Below, piece after piece: positions 44,601 through 54,739 of a stretch of DNA of 64,000 bases. Position 1 is the stretch's first letter; every line of letters starts with the position of its first letter. The translations under genes were made by a program, and so were the position numbers. Origin of the DNA: Megaustenia siamemsis (Eukaryota; Mollusca; Gastropoda; Stylommatophora; Ariophantidae); the NCBI GenBank assembly GCA_032433765.1, contig JAVIAB010000092.1, positions 63,302,493 through 63,366,492 of the forward strand. The letters run 5' to 3'. The notes below the pieces were generated by a model, which saw only the letters and a list, made by a program, of their open reading frames with translations, was not told the DNA's origin and searched no databases.

Positions 44601-44770
44601 CAACAAGACGAGTAATAACAAGACGAAGAAGAATAGAACAACGAGACGAGCAACAACAAGACTAGTAATAACAAGACGAAGAAGAATAGAACAAGACGAA
44701 GAAGAATAGAACAACAAGACGAGCAACAACAAGACGAAGAAGAATAGAACAACAAGACGAGCAACAACAT
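41640..44770. repeat. 3.1-kb CAA/GAN mosaic array, strongly strand-asymmetric
   Basis: Mosaic of 15-bp blocks (GACGAGCAACAACAA) and longer blocks (GACGAAGAAGAACAAGAACA..., GACGAAGGAGAACAAGA...). All lengths are multiples of three. The plus strand has almost no T; bases 43386-44387 (1,002 bases) contain none. A block of about 366 bp recurs (GGAGAACAACAAGGCGAGCA near 43427 and 43793). The plus strand would read Q/E/D-rich but is cut by TAG/TAA outside the T-free part and has no ATG. The very long minus-strand frames (C/S-rich, or L/V-rich) reflect the lack of minus-strand stop codons in such sequence. I do not call any of them genes. Confidence 0.97.
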
Positions 44771-44843
44771 GCTTTGTGTGCATGGCTATGTTAGTCACAT
44801 CTCATATCTTTGTGTGCATGGCTATGTTAGGCATGATAATGAC
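44771..44843. repeat. two units of the 37-bp repeat also found at 49395-49955
   Basis: TCACATCTCATATCTTTGTG and TGCATGGCTATGTTAG appear twice. They are the reverse complement of the CTAACATAGCCATGCACACA...GATATGAGATG units of the larger array, about 4.6 kb away. Confidence 0.88.
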
Positions 44844-44844
44844 G

Positions 44845-44990
44845 ATGGTAAGAGTTATTCGCAGCTTTTTTATTTTTTATTATTTCAGTTCCTTATTTTC
44901 AATCTTGTCTCTCAGGCTGTTTCCTGTTATGCGTCTAGACCATTTCATCTTGATAGTAGTTACTTTACTTGACTTGTCTCTTATCCTTAT
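44845..44990 (-). mobile_element. LINE F3-like fragment
   Basis: Minus strand reads KMKWSRRITGNSLRDKIENK, resembling IKSVRRMTGNSLRERVRN in the F3 copy at 55764-57649. It ends abruptly at the small repeat. Confidence 0.6.
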
Positions 44991-45087
44991 CTGACAGTGC
45001 TAGCACCAAACTGGAATGGAAATTGTGTTGTAGAGTGCCCATTTAGTCTCTAGTATTAATGAGTGCAATGGGCATGTACATGAGCAC

Positions 45088-45410
45088 GTGGCCGTAGCGA
45101 AGTGATTAATGCTCTCGTCCGCTTGCTAAGGCTCAATGAGGATTGACTCCTAGTCTATGTGAGCTGTTCCATCCCATGTGAGCTGTCCCATCCTATGTGA
45201 CCTGTTTCATCCTATGTGAGCTGTTCCATCCGACAGGTCCTCAGTGCTCCACCAGACACTGAGAAAACGTGAGTATAATTGCTTTGATTTAGAAGTAGAA
45301 CCGTCTGGCGTAGTGCTGCCCTTTTTATCAACCAGTGTACGGATCACAGTGGGAAAACAATGGCTTAATACCATATTCTTCTCATACCAAAGACGTGAAG
45401 TGGACACTTT
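45088..45410 (+). mobile_element. possible SINE with internal 20-bp repeats
   Basis: GTGGCCGTAGCGAAGTGATT resembles a Pol III A box and GAGGATTGACTCCTAG, about 45 bases on, a degenerate B box. Four copies of about 20 bp (CTATGTGAGCTGTTCCATCC) follow at 45153-45237. The remainder (to the ACGTGAAGTGGACA end) has no other copy here. The minus strand has a 66-codon frame of no known family. Confidence 0.4.
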
Positions 45411-45703
45411 TTGCTGAATTCACTTAGATGTATCTTGCAGTTATATTTTCACATACACACACGCGCGCACACAGTACTGTTTCTATACATGCTAAACCTC
45501 TACCTTTCACTTCATTTATTCTTCTTTTCTTCCTCTTTTTTTCTTCACTCTTCATTTTTTTCTTCCTCTCTTCGTTTACTTCTCTTTGCCTTTTGTTTCT
45601 TCTCTTTCATTTGTCACAGACCAACGAAGTATCAATGGTCTGGAACTTGTAAGGAAAGAAGAGCATTTATCATATTAGCGTGGTCCATGGCCATGCTTTA
45701 CTG

Positions 45704-45921
45704 CAGTGGTACCCAAAGTTTGCGCCCCGGCTTAGAGGAGACGCCAAACTTTGGCAATGGCACAGCCCCGAGTATATTGTCGTGTGCTGCCTGCCTACTC
45801 AGCAGTTAGATATAACGAAATGACAACATCCCCCATTAGGCTTAACATGTTTCAGTACATGACGTTCCTGCAGAATAGTGTTAATTCGGAAGCCCCGGGT
45901 GTCAAAAGTTGAGACTCACTG
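45704..45921. mobile_element. hAT-type non-autonomous element (MITE), 218 bp
   Basis: Left end CAGTGGTACCCAAAGTTTG and right end (reversed) CAGTGAGTCTCAACTTTTG form imperfect terminal inverted repeats of the CAGTGGT(T/A)CCCAAACTTT type seen in hAT elements. An 8-bp duplication, CTTTACTG (45696-45703) and CTTTACAA (45922-45929), matches at six of eight bases. There is no coding frame. A decayed hAT transposase lies at 54740-57825 but need not be the source. Confidence 0.85.
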
Positions 45922-46034
45922 CTTTACAAGAAACCCCAATTCTGACCCAAACTATCTATTCCTATTTCTGTTATCATGTATCAGGTTATACCGCTGTGAA
46001 AGAGATTGGAGCCTCATCCAAATAAAGCCATGGC

Positions 46035-46303
46035 GAACTAAAAATGAAAAGAGAACTACTAAACACAATTAGAACAAGACAAATTAAATTGCTGGGGCAT
46101 GTTAAATGACACAACAGCCTAATAAGAGTAATATTGGAAGGGAAAATACAAGGTAAAAGAGGCAGAGGAAGACTAACATGGACGAGTAACATCAAAAGAT
46201 GGACAAGTCAACCAATGACAATCTGCACCATCAAAGCAAGAGACAGAGTGGAATGGCTCTCCATGGTAGCCAACCTTCTATGCGGAGACGACACTCAATG
46301 ATT
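46035..46303 (+). mobile_element. LINE F1 3' fragment
   Basis: The plus strand reads MKRELLNTIRTRQIKLLGHV, then VILEGKIQGKRGRG, TWTSNIKRWTSQPMT and MVANLLCGDDTQ. It has a premature stop after GHVK. Confidence 0.88.
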
Positions 46304-46405
46304 GAATATCAGGTTGTATTTTGTCTGCATTTCTTTCGATCCACATCATTCCACGCATAAATAAGTTATCAATATGAGATTTATATGTTATAAATATAAA
46401 AAGCT

Positions 46406-46695
46406 AGTATCATCATGTGTCATACCGGTTGGCGTAGGCGATCATCTCCTTCCACAATTTTCTATCCACAGTGCAACGTATCAGTTTTGTCGTTGACTGT
46501 TTTCCATGTCATGACACGAAGCTATCCAGTATTTTCTCTTTTTGTCGTCCGCGATCTCTCTTTCCTTTTATTTTGCTAGTTGTAACCAAGTATTCCGACT
46601 TTCCTCTTCTCATGATGTGCCCGAAAAATGTTGATTGCTTCTTTGTGATGTTTTTTAAGAGCTCACTTTTTTGTGTTGGCCTCTTTGAGAACTCA
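46406..46695 (-). mobile_element. LINE F2 3' fragment
   Basis: The minus strand reads KNITKKQSTFFGHIMRRGKS then EYLVTTSKIKGKRDRGRQKE and KILDSFVS. It is followed by SWHGKQS-like codons and a (GAT)n tail near 46406. One frame break lies near 46510. Confidence 0.88.
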
Positions 46696-46799
46696 TTGAG
46701 AAAAGCTAGTATAAATAAGCGAATAGCTACACTACTGTCATTGGTCTTGCTTCCGTATACACCCCGGGGATATTGCTCTGGACACATAGCTTATCTCAG

Positions 46800-47060
46800 A
46801 GCCGCGATAGCTCAGTGGTTAGTGAACTGGACTACATAGGACAAGAGGTAGGGTTCGATCCCAACCGACGACATCCAGGTACACCCAGCCTTTAATGGCT
46901 ACCTGATTTTTTTCTGGGAAAGTAAAGCGGCACGGGCGTAATACCGACCACATTACCCCAAAAATCATGTGCCGAAGGTCTGTAAAATTTATGGTCACTA
47001 ACACCATATTCCCTATACGCCACTTGGCGTGACGGGGTACTTTACTTTTTTTTTTTTTTA
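46800..47060 (+). mobile_element. SINE S1, full-length copy with target duplication
   Basis: GAGCCGCGATAGCTCAGTGG head, GGTTCGATCCC B box, S1 body and CGTGACGGGGTACTTTACTT plus T14 tail. Target duplication ACATAGCTTATCTCAG (46784-46799) and ACATAGCTTGTCTCAG (47061-47076), one mismatch. This is the cleanest S1 copy in the window. Confidence 0.95.
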
Positions 47061-47265
47061 ACATAGCTTGTCTCAGTTCGTTGTGACACGGACGCGCTGA
47101 GTAATACGAAGTTCTATACATGGATTTTTTACAGGAGCAATCTTAACTTTGGAAAAGGACCATGCCGGGCAAGAACTACGGCCCTTTAGATTCGTAACGC
47201 TAAGGAAAAATGTTAATTGATCGTTTGAAAGTATATTTTAAACTCGTTATTTTCTGTAAAAACTT

Positions 47266-48290
47266 GAACTACCAGGAAAATAATTGCTGCCATGCTCTAC
47301 AAAGAGAATAATTGCTGCCATTCTCTACAAAGAGAATAATTGCTGCCATGCTGTACAAAGAGAATAATTGCTGCCATGCTCTACAAAGAGAATAAATGCT
47401 GCCATGCTCTACAAAGAGAATAATTGCTGCCATGCTCTACAAAGAGAATAAATGCTGCCATGCTCTACAAAGAGAATAATTGCTGCCATGCTCTACAAAG
47501 AGAATAATTGCTGCCATTCTCTACAAAGAGAATAAATGCTGCCATGCTCTACAAAGAGAATAATTGCTGCCATGCTCTACAAAGAGAATAATTGCTGCCA
47601 TGCTCTACAAAGAGAATAAATGCTGCCATGCTCTACAAAGAGAATAATTGCTGCCATGCTCTACAAAGAGAATAAATGCTGCCATGCTCTACAAAGAGAA
47701 TAAATGCTGCCATGCTCTACAAAGAGAATAAATGCTGCCATGCTCTACAAAGAGAATAAATGCTGCCATGCTCTACAAAGAGAATAAATGCTGCCATGCT
47801 CTACAAAGAGAATAAATGCTGCCATTCTCTACAAAGAGAATAAATGCTGCCATGCTCTACAAAGAGAATAAATGCTGCCATGCTCTACAAAGAGAATAAA
47901 TGCTGCCATGCTCTACAAAGAGAATAAATGCTGCCATGCTCTACAAAGAGAATAAATGCTGCCATGCTCTACAAAGAGAATAATTGCTGCCATGCTCTAC
48001 AAAGAGAATAAATGCTGCCATGCTCTACAAAGAGAATAAATGCTGCCATGCTCTACAAAGAGAATAAATGCTGCCATGCTCTACAAAGAGAATAAATGCT
48101 GCCATGCTCTACAAAGAGAATAAATGCTGCCATGCTCTACAAAGAGAATAAATGCTGCCATGCTCTACAAAGAGAATAAATGCTGCCATGCTCTACAAAG
48201 AGAATAAATGCTGCCATGCTCTACAAAGAGAATAAATGCTGCCATGCTCTACAAAGAGAATAAATGCTGCCATGCTCTACAAAGAGAATC
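47266..48290. repeat. 28-bp minisatellite array
   Basis: About 36 copies of a 28-bp unit AATTGCTGCCATGCTCTACA plus AAGAGAAT. The position after AAT alternates between T (ATAATTGC) in the left third and A (ATAAATGC) in the right two thirds. The right part is almost perfectly homogeneous, a sign of recent local amplification. Confidence 0.98.
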
Positions 48291-48401
48291 TTTCCCACCC
48301 TCGACCGCATTAAATGGAATGTTGCTGTGGGCAGGTGCCTATTAATCTTTTTGTTACGCTGTCAGTCTGTACTTTGTCACTTAATATTGTGGTGTGTTAG
48401 T

Positions 48402-48645
48402 TATTTAAAGCTATTTTACTGGCGTTCTTGTGTTTATTTAAAGCTATTTTACTGGCGTTCTTGTGTTTATTTAAAGCTATTTTACTGGTGTTCTCGTGTT
48501 TATTTAAAGCTATTTTACTGGCGTTCTTGTGTTTATTTAAAGCTATTTTACTGGCGTTCTCGTGTTTATTTAAAGCTATTTTACTGGCGTTCTTGTGTTT
48601 ATTTAAAGCTATTTTACTGGCGTTCTTATGTTTATTTAAAGCTGT
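48402..48645. repeat. 33-bp minisatellite
   Basis: About seven copies of TATTTAAAGCTATTTTACTG plus GCGTTCTTGTGTT. Variants TTCTCG and TTCTTG alternate. All plus and minus frames read through because the period is eleven codons. Confidence 0.96.
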
Positions 48646-49013
48646 AAAATGCGACGAAACCCTATACCTAAATTTTCCCATTAAATTATGTTGTAAACAG
48701 TCAAATCTCTTGAGTAGCTAACAAAGCATGTCAACAAATTTATATTGTATTATTTGTATTTCTCGACTATTTTTCTCAATAAATACGACCTGGTATCTTG
48801 TTTCCCTCCTCTTCAAAGTCCAGCCGTACCTCGGTTTTCTTTTATAGTTTTCTACGGATTCTTCCTTTTTATATTTTAAAGCATAATCTAGCTTGCTTGG
48901 CTTATAAATGTAACTGCTCTGCAACTGGTGCATTATTTAGATTGCCATTATTTGGCATTGGAATAGTTCTAATTCATAATCGTTCCAAATATTTTTACAT
49001 AATACATAGTATA

Positions 49014-49017
<4 letters not shown>
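48646..49017. other. unassigned sequence
   Basis: Nothing recognised. Confidence 0.4.

Positions 49018-49059
<42 letters not shown>
49018..49059. repeat. (TC)n microsatellite
   Basis: Pure CT tract. Confidence 0.97.
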
Positions 49060-49061
<2 letters not shown>

Positions 49062-49096
49062 GTTCAGGACTCAATCATAGTAAGGATTCCAGACTC

Positions 49097-49390
49097 TCAT
49101 ATGAAGTCAGCTGTCAGGCTAAGTGTATTGATCGCCCCCACAGACAGAACATCCCAATTAGAGTCTGTCAGATCCACTCTGACTGAACACCCGTTAATAC
49201 GTTGCACTGTGTTCTGCGCCAGTGGCCCAGTGCATCCGATTTCAGCCAGCATTTTATTCGGGTTTGCTTTCCCTAGCCTTTGATTGTCCCCAATCTTCCT
49301 GCAAGGCAGCAGATTGTCTTTTCTGTAGGGGGATTCTGCCCTTAGATGGTAGGTCCTCCCAGGTTTACGAGCACCATCTGCCCGAGTCAC
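49097..49390 (-). other. orphan 97-codon open frame, GC-richer than surroundings
   Basis: The minus-strand frame MTRADGARKPGRTYHLRAES ... ANPNKMLAEIGCTGPLAQN ... VDLTDSNWDVLSVGAINTLS has protein-like composition (mixed charged and hydrophobic residues, no low complexity). It lies in a block clearly richer in G and C than its neighbours. I do not recognise a family. It could be a host exon, part of an unknown transposon or a pseudogene. A (TC)n tract and a tandem array flank it. Confidence 0.35.
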
Positions 49391-49394
49391 TAGA

Positions 49395-49955
49395 GGTGAC
49401 TAACACAGACATGCACACACAAAGATGTGAGATGTGACTAACACAGACACGGACACACAAAGATGTGAGATGTGACTAACACAGACATACACACACAAAG
49501 ATGTGAGATGTGACTAACACAGACATGCACACACAAAGATATGAGATGTGACTAATACAGACATGCACACAGCGATACGAGGCATGACTAACACTGACAC
49601 ACATCAAGATATATGACACATGACTAACATAAATATGCAAATAAAGATATGAGATATAACTGACATTGACATGCACACACAAAGATATGACACATGCCTA
49701 ACATAGACATGCACACAAAGATAAGAGATATGACTAACATAGATATGCACACACAAAGATATGAGATGGGACTAACATAGCCATGCACACACAAGGATAT
49801 GAGATGTGACATACACAGACATGCACACACAAAGATATGAGATATGACTAACATAAACATGCACACAAAGATATGAGATATCACTAACCCAGACATGCAC
49901 ACACAAAGATATGACATATGACTAACACTGGTACACACTAAGATATGAGATATGA
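49395..49955. repeat. 37-bp array, diverged copies
   Basis: About 15 copies of a unit of 35-38 bp: GACTAACACAGACATGCACA plus CACAAAGATATGAGATGT. Copies vary in CA number and in AACATAGAC/AACACAGAC/AACACTGAC. Two copies in reverse orientation occur at 44771-44843. Confidence 0.93.
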
Positions 49956-50110
49956 GTATACTTTCAATCTCTTTTCTCCTGCTTTAATGGAGACTCCTGG
50001 TATCTCATCACGTCCGGGTGTTTTATCGTCATTTAAACTTCTTAATGGTTCATTCCTACTCATCTAATATTGATCCTGATTAATTTACTTCTATTTTATT
50101 ACTGTTGTTA
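49956..50110 (-). mobile_element. LINE RT N-terminal scrap
   Basis: The minus strand reads LRSLNDDKTPGRDEIPGVSI then KAGEKR, corresponding to the K(A)PGPDEIP start of LINE reverse transcriptases. It is short and joins directly to the 37-bp array. Confidence 0.55.
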
Positions 50111-51845
50111 TGGTTATTGGCTTCTGGATATATTTTGCTGTAATATTCCTTTCAATTATACCAACCTTTTCCCGTCAATTTAACAATCAAGTGTGCTGTT
50201 GATTACCCTATGTTTCGGTATGAAGTTGAAGCAGACAGGAAATAAAACAATTTAAAATAGTCTTTGTCATTTGACAATAAGTGGTTCTCCCCTACTTAAT
50301 GAACACGCTGTGAGAATTACGAGCACAATAAATGGGTACTTTACCTTTCGCCATTGCATTTGTGTAAAAACATGTTTCTGGTGAAGACCAAGAGATTATT
50401 GATCTGCTATTTCATTTCTCCCAACATAATTAGGTAAATTGATTATCCTCGACTACGATAACTTTCTCGTGCTAATTGTTTTCATCACAACTATACCTAG
50501 CGTATTATTATCAATAGCAGGACTGTCAAAATCAATGCAAACAATAAACAGTCGTGAATGGCAGAGTAAGCAGCTTAAATATGATAGTACAAAAAAATGA
50601 GTGAATATCACATTTGATTGAAGAATACATGCAGTCCGGCCTTTAGAAACAATCATCTGCATAGATGCAATATATTCACTTTAGAGGGGAAATAGCGGAA
50701 TACATTAGCAATCTATTTATTGTACTTGTAGCACAAACAAGAACGCCGTTTACACGCGGTGTGTGCTGCTTGCATTTAGTGTTCTGATTATGCCTGTTGT
50801 GGTTGTTTCTGATAGGCTGGTGGCGGGGACATTCTCGTTAAATGAACATTTCTTCTTTTCAATCGAAATAGATTATCTATTCTATAGGTCTTTGTTATCA
50901 CTGCTACACCGGCGAATGCCTATTTTCGACTTCGGCTTTCTCGTCCAGTTCGCTCACTGCCTTATGAGAAGACTCGGGAGAGATCGAAGGCTACGGGGGT
51001 AAACCCAGACAGAAAATACAGAGGAGGTTGGGGGGGGGGGGGAGAGAGAGATTATAAGGCAGTCATGTATTATCCATCTTCTGGTATCTCCTGCGACTCA
51101 AATTTGATTTGTTTTGATCAATTTTGACTTTGACGCCACCAGAAATGAAGAATGTGTGTTCTTGAGGCCGAATAACCAGGAGGACTTCCGTTGTAAAGAT
51201 GGTGGGATCTAAGTCACGTTTCCTTGATCGCTGCAGTAAGTGCATTCGGAATCTGATTAATTTCGGTTCTCCGTTGTACTTTTCTGCGTTAAAGTAAAAA
51301 TGATGCTCTTCTTATTACATCTGCGCCGCTAAAGCGATGTTGTACGCCTGCAATAGTCCCTTTTTGACAAATCAAGTGTTGTGAATGCGACCTTCCAACG
51401 TCTAGACTTGATCTGTGCTTTACGTCACATTGGTGCTGTTCATGGCCGTTGTTGGAATTCCTTGACGCAAGTTATTTCCATGTTACTTATGTATGTAAAC
51501 TACTTCGTCAGCCGCACTTTTATCTCTTTACCGAATTTGCACAGTGTTTTGTTCCTCTTAGGCTGCTTTTACTAGAGTAATCAGAAATCGAAAGGGAGCG
51601 AAATTGTGTGTACGACTTTTTTGTGTGCTACGTCATTATAATGGTTCATCGTATATCCCTAGACTCTAGACCGGCCGTACGCTAATCTTACGGTCGGTTG
51701 TTTGATATGCGACGGGGATAATCTGACGACTAACTGTGTGTCTATATGTTCGGAATTGGAGTCAACAACGGTGGCCTAACATCATCAAGCGCTCTATATT
51801 TTTTAAAATTATGACGATCATCATTTTCAAGAGGACGTGAACTCC
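50111..51845. other. unassigned sequence
   Basis: Mixed composition. Frames at 50763-51002 and 51381-51575 are not recognised. A run of G followed by GA lies at 51024-51052. Nothing else is supported. Confidence 0.4.
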
Positions 51846-52255
51846 GGTATATGGTGGATAGGCAGCGGGAACAATTGAAGGCTATGCATGAAAAGTATTC
51901 CTTGTTGCAGTTTCCTCATATTCCAAGTCCGGCTTGTGCAGGAGCTACTGAGTTAAGTGCTCTGTGCACACCGTGAGCTGTGTGTCTCGTCCGTTTTGAT
52001 CATGTTTCGATATTGCAATTGCTTTCGATGAATGATGATATCGTATGACAGGGAACAGTTGGCTGTGTTGGCACTTTCTGCGCGGGTTCGCCTCATGTCT
52101 TTTGGCGTGTGCTGAGATTGCTATGATGGGGACTACAGTTACCTTTCTTTGTTTGGGAGATGAGATTCGGATGATTACGCTGGCACGGGCGGTTGAGCAA
52201 TTATGGATTTTAATTCGTTTACAATGATACCGGGGCCTTCCATAACCAAATAACC
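51846..52255 (-). repeat. dispersed repeat X, copy 2
   Basis: Reverse-strand copy of repeat X, from GGTTATTTGGTTATGGAAGG (52255 leftwards) through CACGGTGTGCACAGAGCACT to GCCTATCCACCATATACCGG (51846). Confidence 0.9.
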
Positions 52256-52314
52256 AGGAAGAGATTACTAAATCAATAACTACAGAAAAATTCTCAAACA
52301 AGTATAAAGTAGAA

Positions 52315-52490
52315 CAAAGGACAAGAGGTCAGGTTCAATCCTGATCGAAAGCTTCCGGGTTCACCCAGCCTTAAATAGGTACCGGATATTTTTATGCGAA
52401 AGTAAAGCGGCACAGGCGTAATACCGACCACATTACCCCAAAAATCATGTGTCAAAGGTCCATATAAATTATGGTAACTAAAAACTATAG
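52315..52490 (+). mobile_element. SINE S1, truncated at both ends
   Basis: Begins inside the head (AAAGGACAAGAGGTCAGGTT, with a B-box relic GGTTCAATCCT), has the S1 body, and stops before the TATACGCC...GACGGGG tail. Confidence 0.85.
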
Positions 52491-52499
52491 GAACTACCA

Positions 52500-53045
52500 G
52501 CCAATGCCACTGTACCCAGGATAATATGAAAAGAAATTACGTTCTACAGGATTGCCCCAGTACACAGGCCTGAGGAGGTCAATGTGGCCCACACCTACCT
52601 CCCTGGAAGAGAAACTGTACGGGGGCAATCGATTCACTGAAACAGACAATTGCCTCCATAAGAGGGTCCAGAACCCTAGTCTGAATGAGCAATGATCGCA
52701 GAAGAAGGTTATTCTGAACTTATGGACCTCGTCCCTCCTTCGGAAAGCTTCAAAGAGGAGGCGAGAGGGGAGTAGTTTGTTTTGGGTAAAAAAAACACTA
52801 TCTCTCATACTAGGCACATGGAACGTTAGGACCATTACCAAAGGAAAACAGTCCTCATCGACATGGAGCTGCAGAGACTACATGTTGATATTGCAGCCCT
52901 TCAGGAAAGAAGGTTTGCGGTCTGTGGTTCAGTCAGGGAGAACAACTTCAACGTTTTCTGGCAAAAATTAAAACCTAAGCATCCTCGCCTATACGGAGTA
53001 GGTTTTGCTGTGCATAATAAACTCATTGACATATAGCACACACAA
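52500..53045 (+). mobile_element. LINE 5' end: leader and start of endonuclease
   Basis: About 280 bases of GC-richer leader precede codons ILGTWNVRTITKG, the start of an APE-type endonuclease (GTWNVRT contains the metal-site asparagine). Frames then shift: MELQRLHVDIAALQERRF (glutamate of the LQE motif) and YGVGFAVHNKLI. The remainder of the element is missing. The family is uncertain, but this is the type of 5' end expected for F4- or F5-like LINEs. Confidence 0.72.
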
Positions 53046-53092
53046 ATAGTGTTAGAGTAAACCAATATGGTTGCTGTGGCTATTAATGGCTC

Positions 53093-53210
53093 GATATGGA
53101 GTTATCGATCACCTCATGCCTCTGTATGGAGTTATCGATCACCTCATGCCTCTGTATGGAGTTATCGATCACCTCATGCCTCTGTATGGAGTTATCGATC
53201 ACCTCATTAA
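53093..53210. repeat. 30-bp repeat, four copies
   Basis: Four near-identical copies of TATGGAGTTATCGATCACCT plus CATGCCTCTG. Confidence 0.96.
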
Positions 53211-53336
53211 ATTATGAAAAAGTGTGTACAAACATTGAGAAGTATAGTTCGAAGAAATCCAGTAATAGATAGACCAACATTTAGACTAAAATAGAAATGT
53301 ATTCTAACGCCACATTTATTATCTGCATAGACAGTG

Positions 53337-53599
53337 GGAGACGCGGTTGGCGGAGTAGTTAGTGTGTTCACTACTAACCAGGAAGGTCCTGGTTCAGTTC
53401 CAATTGTGACGATTTACACACAGCCAATAACAATGTCCTCGGAATTCTGACAAATTGGTTTTAATTTTTGTCTAGAAGAGTAGGACGGTCTTACGTGATA
53501 TGACACCTCGCCTATAAGAGGTGACGTTTTCCTCAGGAAAAGATTGTGGGCACTTACCACCCTATTATCAGCACGCATTAAGTCGTGCATGGAAACTTT
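53337..53599 (+). mobile_element. tRNA-derived SINE S3
   Basis: GGAGACGCGGTTGGCGGAGT then AGTTAGTGTG (A-box region) and CCTGGTTCAGTTCCAATTG (B-box region), 45 bases apart. The body is ACACCTCGCCTATAAGAGGT and TCAGGAAAAGATTGTGGGCA and ends near GCACGCATTAAGTCGTGCAT. It is single copy here, with no clear target duplication. The GTCGTGCATGG end resembles an S2-like tail only loosely. Confidence 0.65.
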
Positions 53600-54262
53600 G
53601 CTTATTTTAACTTCACTTATTTTAATTTAACTTCGCTTATTTTAACTTTGTTTATTTTAATTTTGCTTATTTTAACTTTGTTAATTTTAATTTTGCTTAT
53701 TTTAACTTTGATTATTTTAACTTCACTTATTTTAATTTAACTTCGCTTATTTTAACTTTGTTTATTTTAATTTTGCTTATTTTAACTTTGTTTATTTTAA
53801 TTTTGCTTATTTTAACTTTGATTATTTTAATTTTGCTTATTTTAACTTTGATTATTTTAATTTTGCTTATTTTAACTTTGATTATTTTAATTTTGCTTAT
53901 TTTAACTTTGATTATTTTAACTTTGATTATTTTAACTTTGATTATTTTAACTTTGATTATTTTAACTTTGCTTATTTTAACTTCGCTTATTTTAACTTTG
54001 TTAATTTTAATTTTGCTTATTTTAACTTTGTTTATTTTAATTTTGCTTATTTTAACTTTGATTATTTTAACTTTGATTATTTTAACTTTGATTATTTTAA
54101 CTTCACTTATTTTAATTTAACTTCGCTTATTTTAACTTTGTTTATTTGAATTTTGCTTTTTTTAACTTTGATTATTTTAACTTTCATTATTTTAACTTTG
54201 CTTATTTTAACTTTGCTTATTTTAACTTCACATATTTTAACTTCACTTATGTTAATTTCACG
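53600..54262. repeat. 15-bp AT-rich array
   Basis: About 44 copies of TTATTTTAACTTTG(A/C/T) with variants AATTTTG and AACTTCG/AACTTCAC. A 120-codon plus-strand frame (L/I/T only) is a by-product. Confidence 0.96.
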
Positions 54263-54532
54263 TGGACTTTAACTGAGGATGGGTTGGGGTAAGGAGGGGA
54301 GAATGTTACTCCTCTTGTTTATTCTCGAATTGTTCGATTCTATTACTCAGTCATGTGTGTGTTTGTATGTGTCTATATGTAGTCAGACAGTCTGACTGAT
54401 AAACAGGTAGGAAGGTAGGTGGGGGTGATGGATAGTTGACGGGGTATGGGTGGATGGAGAGAGTGATATATAGCTGTGACATTGAGTAAGAAAGATTGAT
54501 TAGCGCTGAAAACTATTAAATTCAAATTGTCT
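54263..54532. other. unassigned spacer
   Basis: Contains short GGTAGGAAGGTAGGTGGGGG and GTGT-rich tracts; no gene. Confidence 0.4.
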
Positions 54533-54703
54533 GTGTAGAAACATATTTGATATATTTCTCTCCCCTTGGTATAGAAACATATTTAATATATTTCTCTTCT
54601 CTCAGTGTAGAGACATATTTAATTTATTTCTCTTCTCTCAGTGTAAAAATAGATTTGTTATATTTCGTTCTTCTCAGCGTAGAAACACGTTTGATATGTT
54701 TCT
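54533..54703. repeat. 36-bp degenerate repeat
   Basis: Units starting GTGTAGAAACATATTTGATA at 54533, 54569, 54605, 54641 and 54677, with TTTCTCTTCTCTCA ends. Copies diverge by several bases. Confidence 0.88.
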
Positions 54704-54739
54704 AGTTACGTGTGTTTGTGATGTGCATAAACATTTTCG

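Noticed and set aside
41511..44798. Very long minus-strand open frames (up to 568 codons, L/V/R-rich or C/S-rich) across the CAA/GAN array
   Set aside because: They overlap each other in all frames and exist only because the array is nearly T-free on the other strand with blocks divisible by three. There is no domain, and composition is pure low complexity.
53758..54120. Membrane-like L/I/T protein of 120 codons
   Set aside because: Translation of the 15-bp AT-rich repeat.
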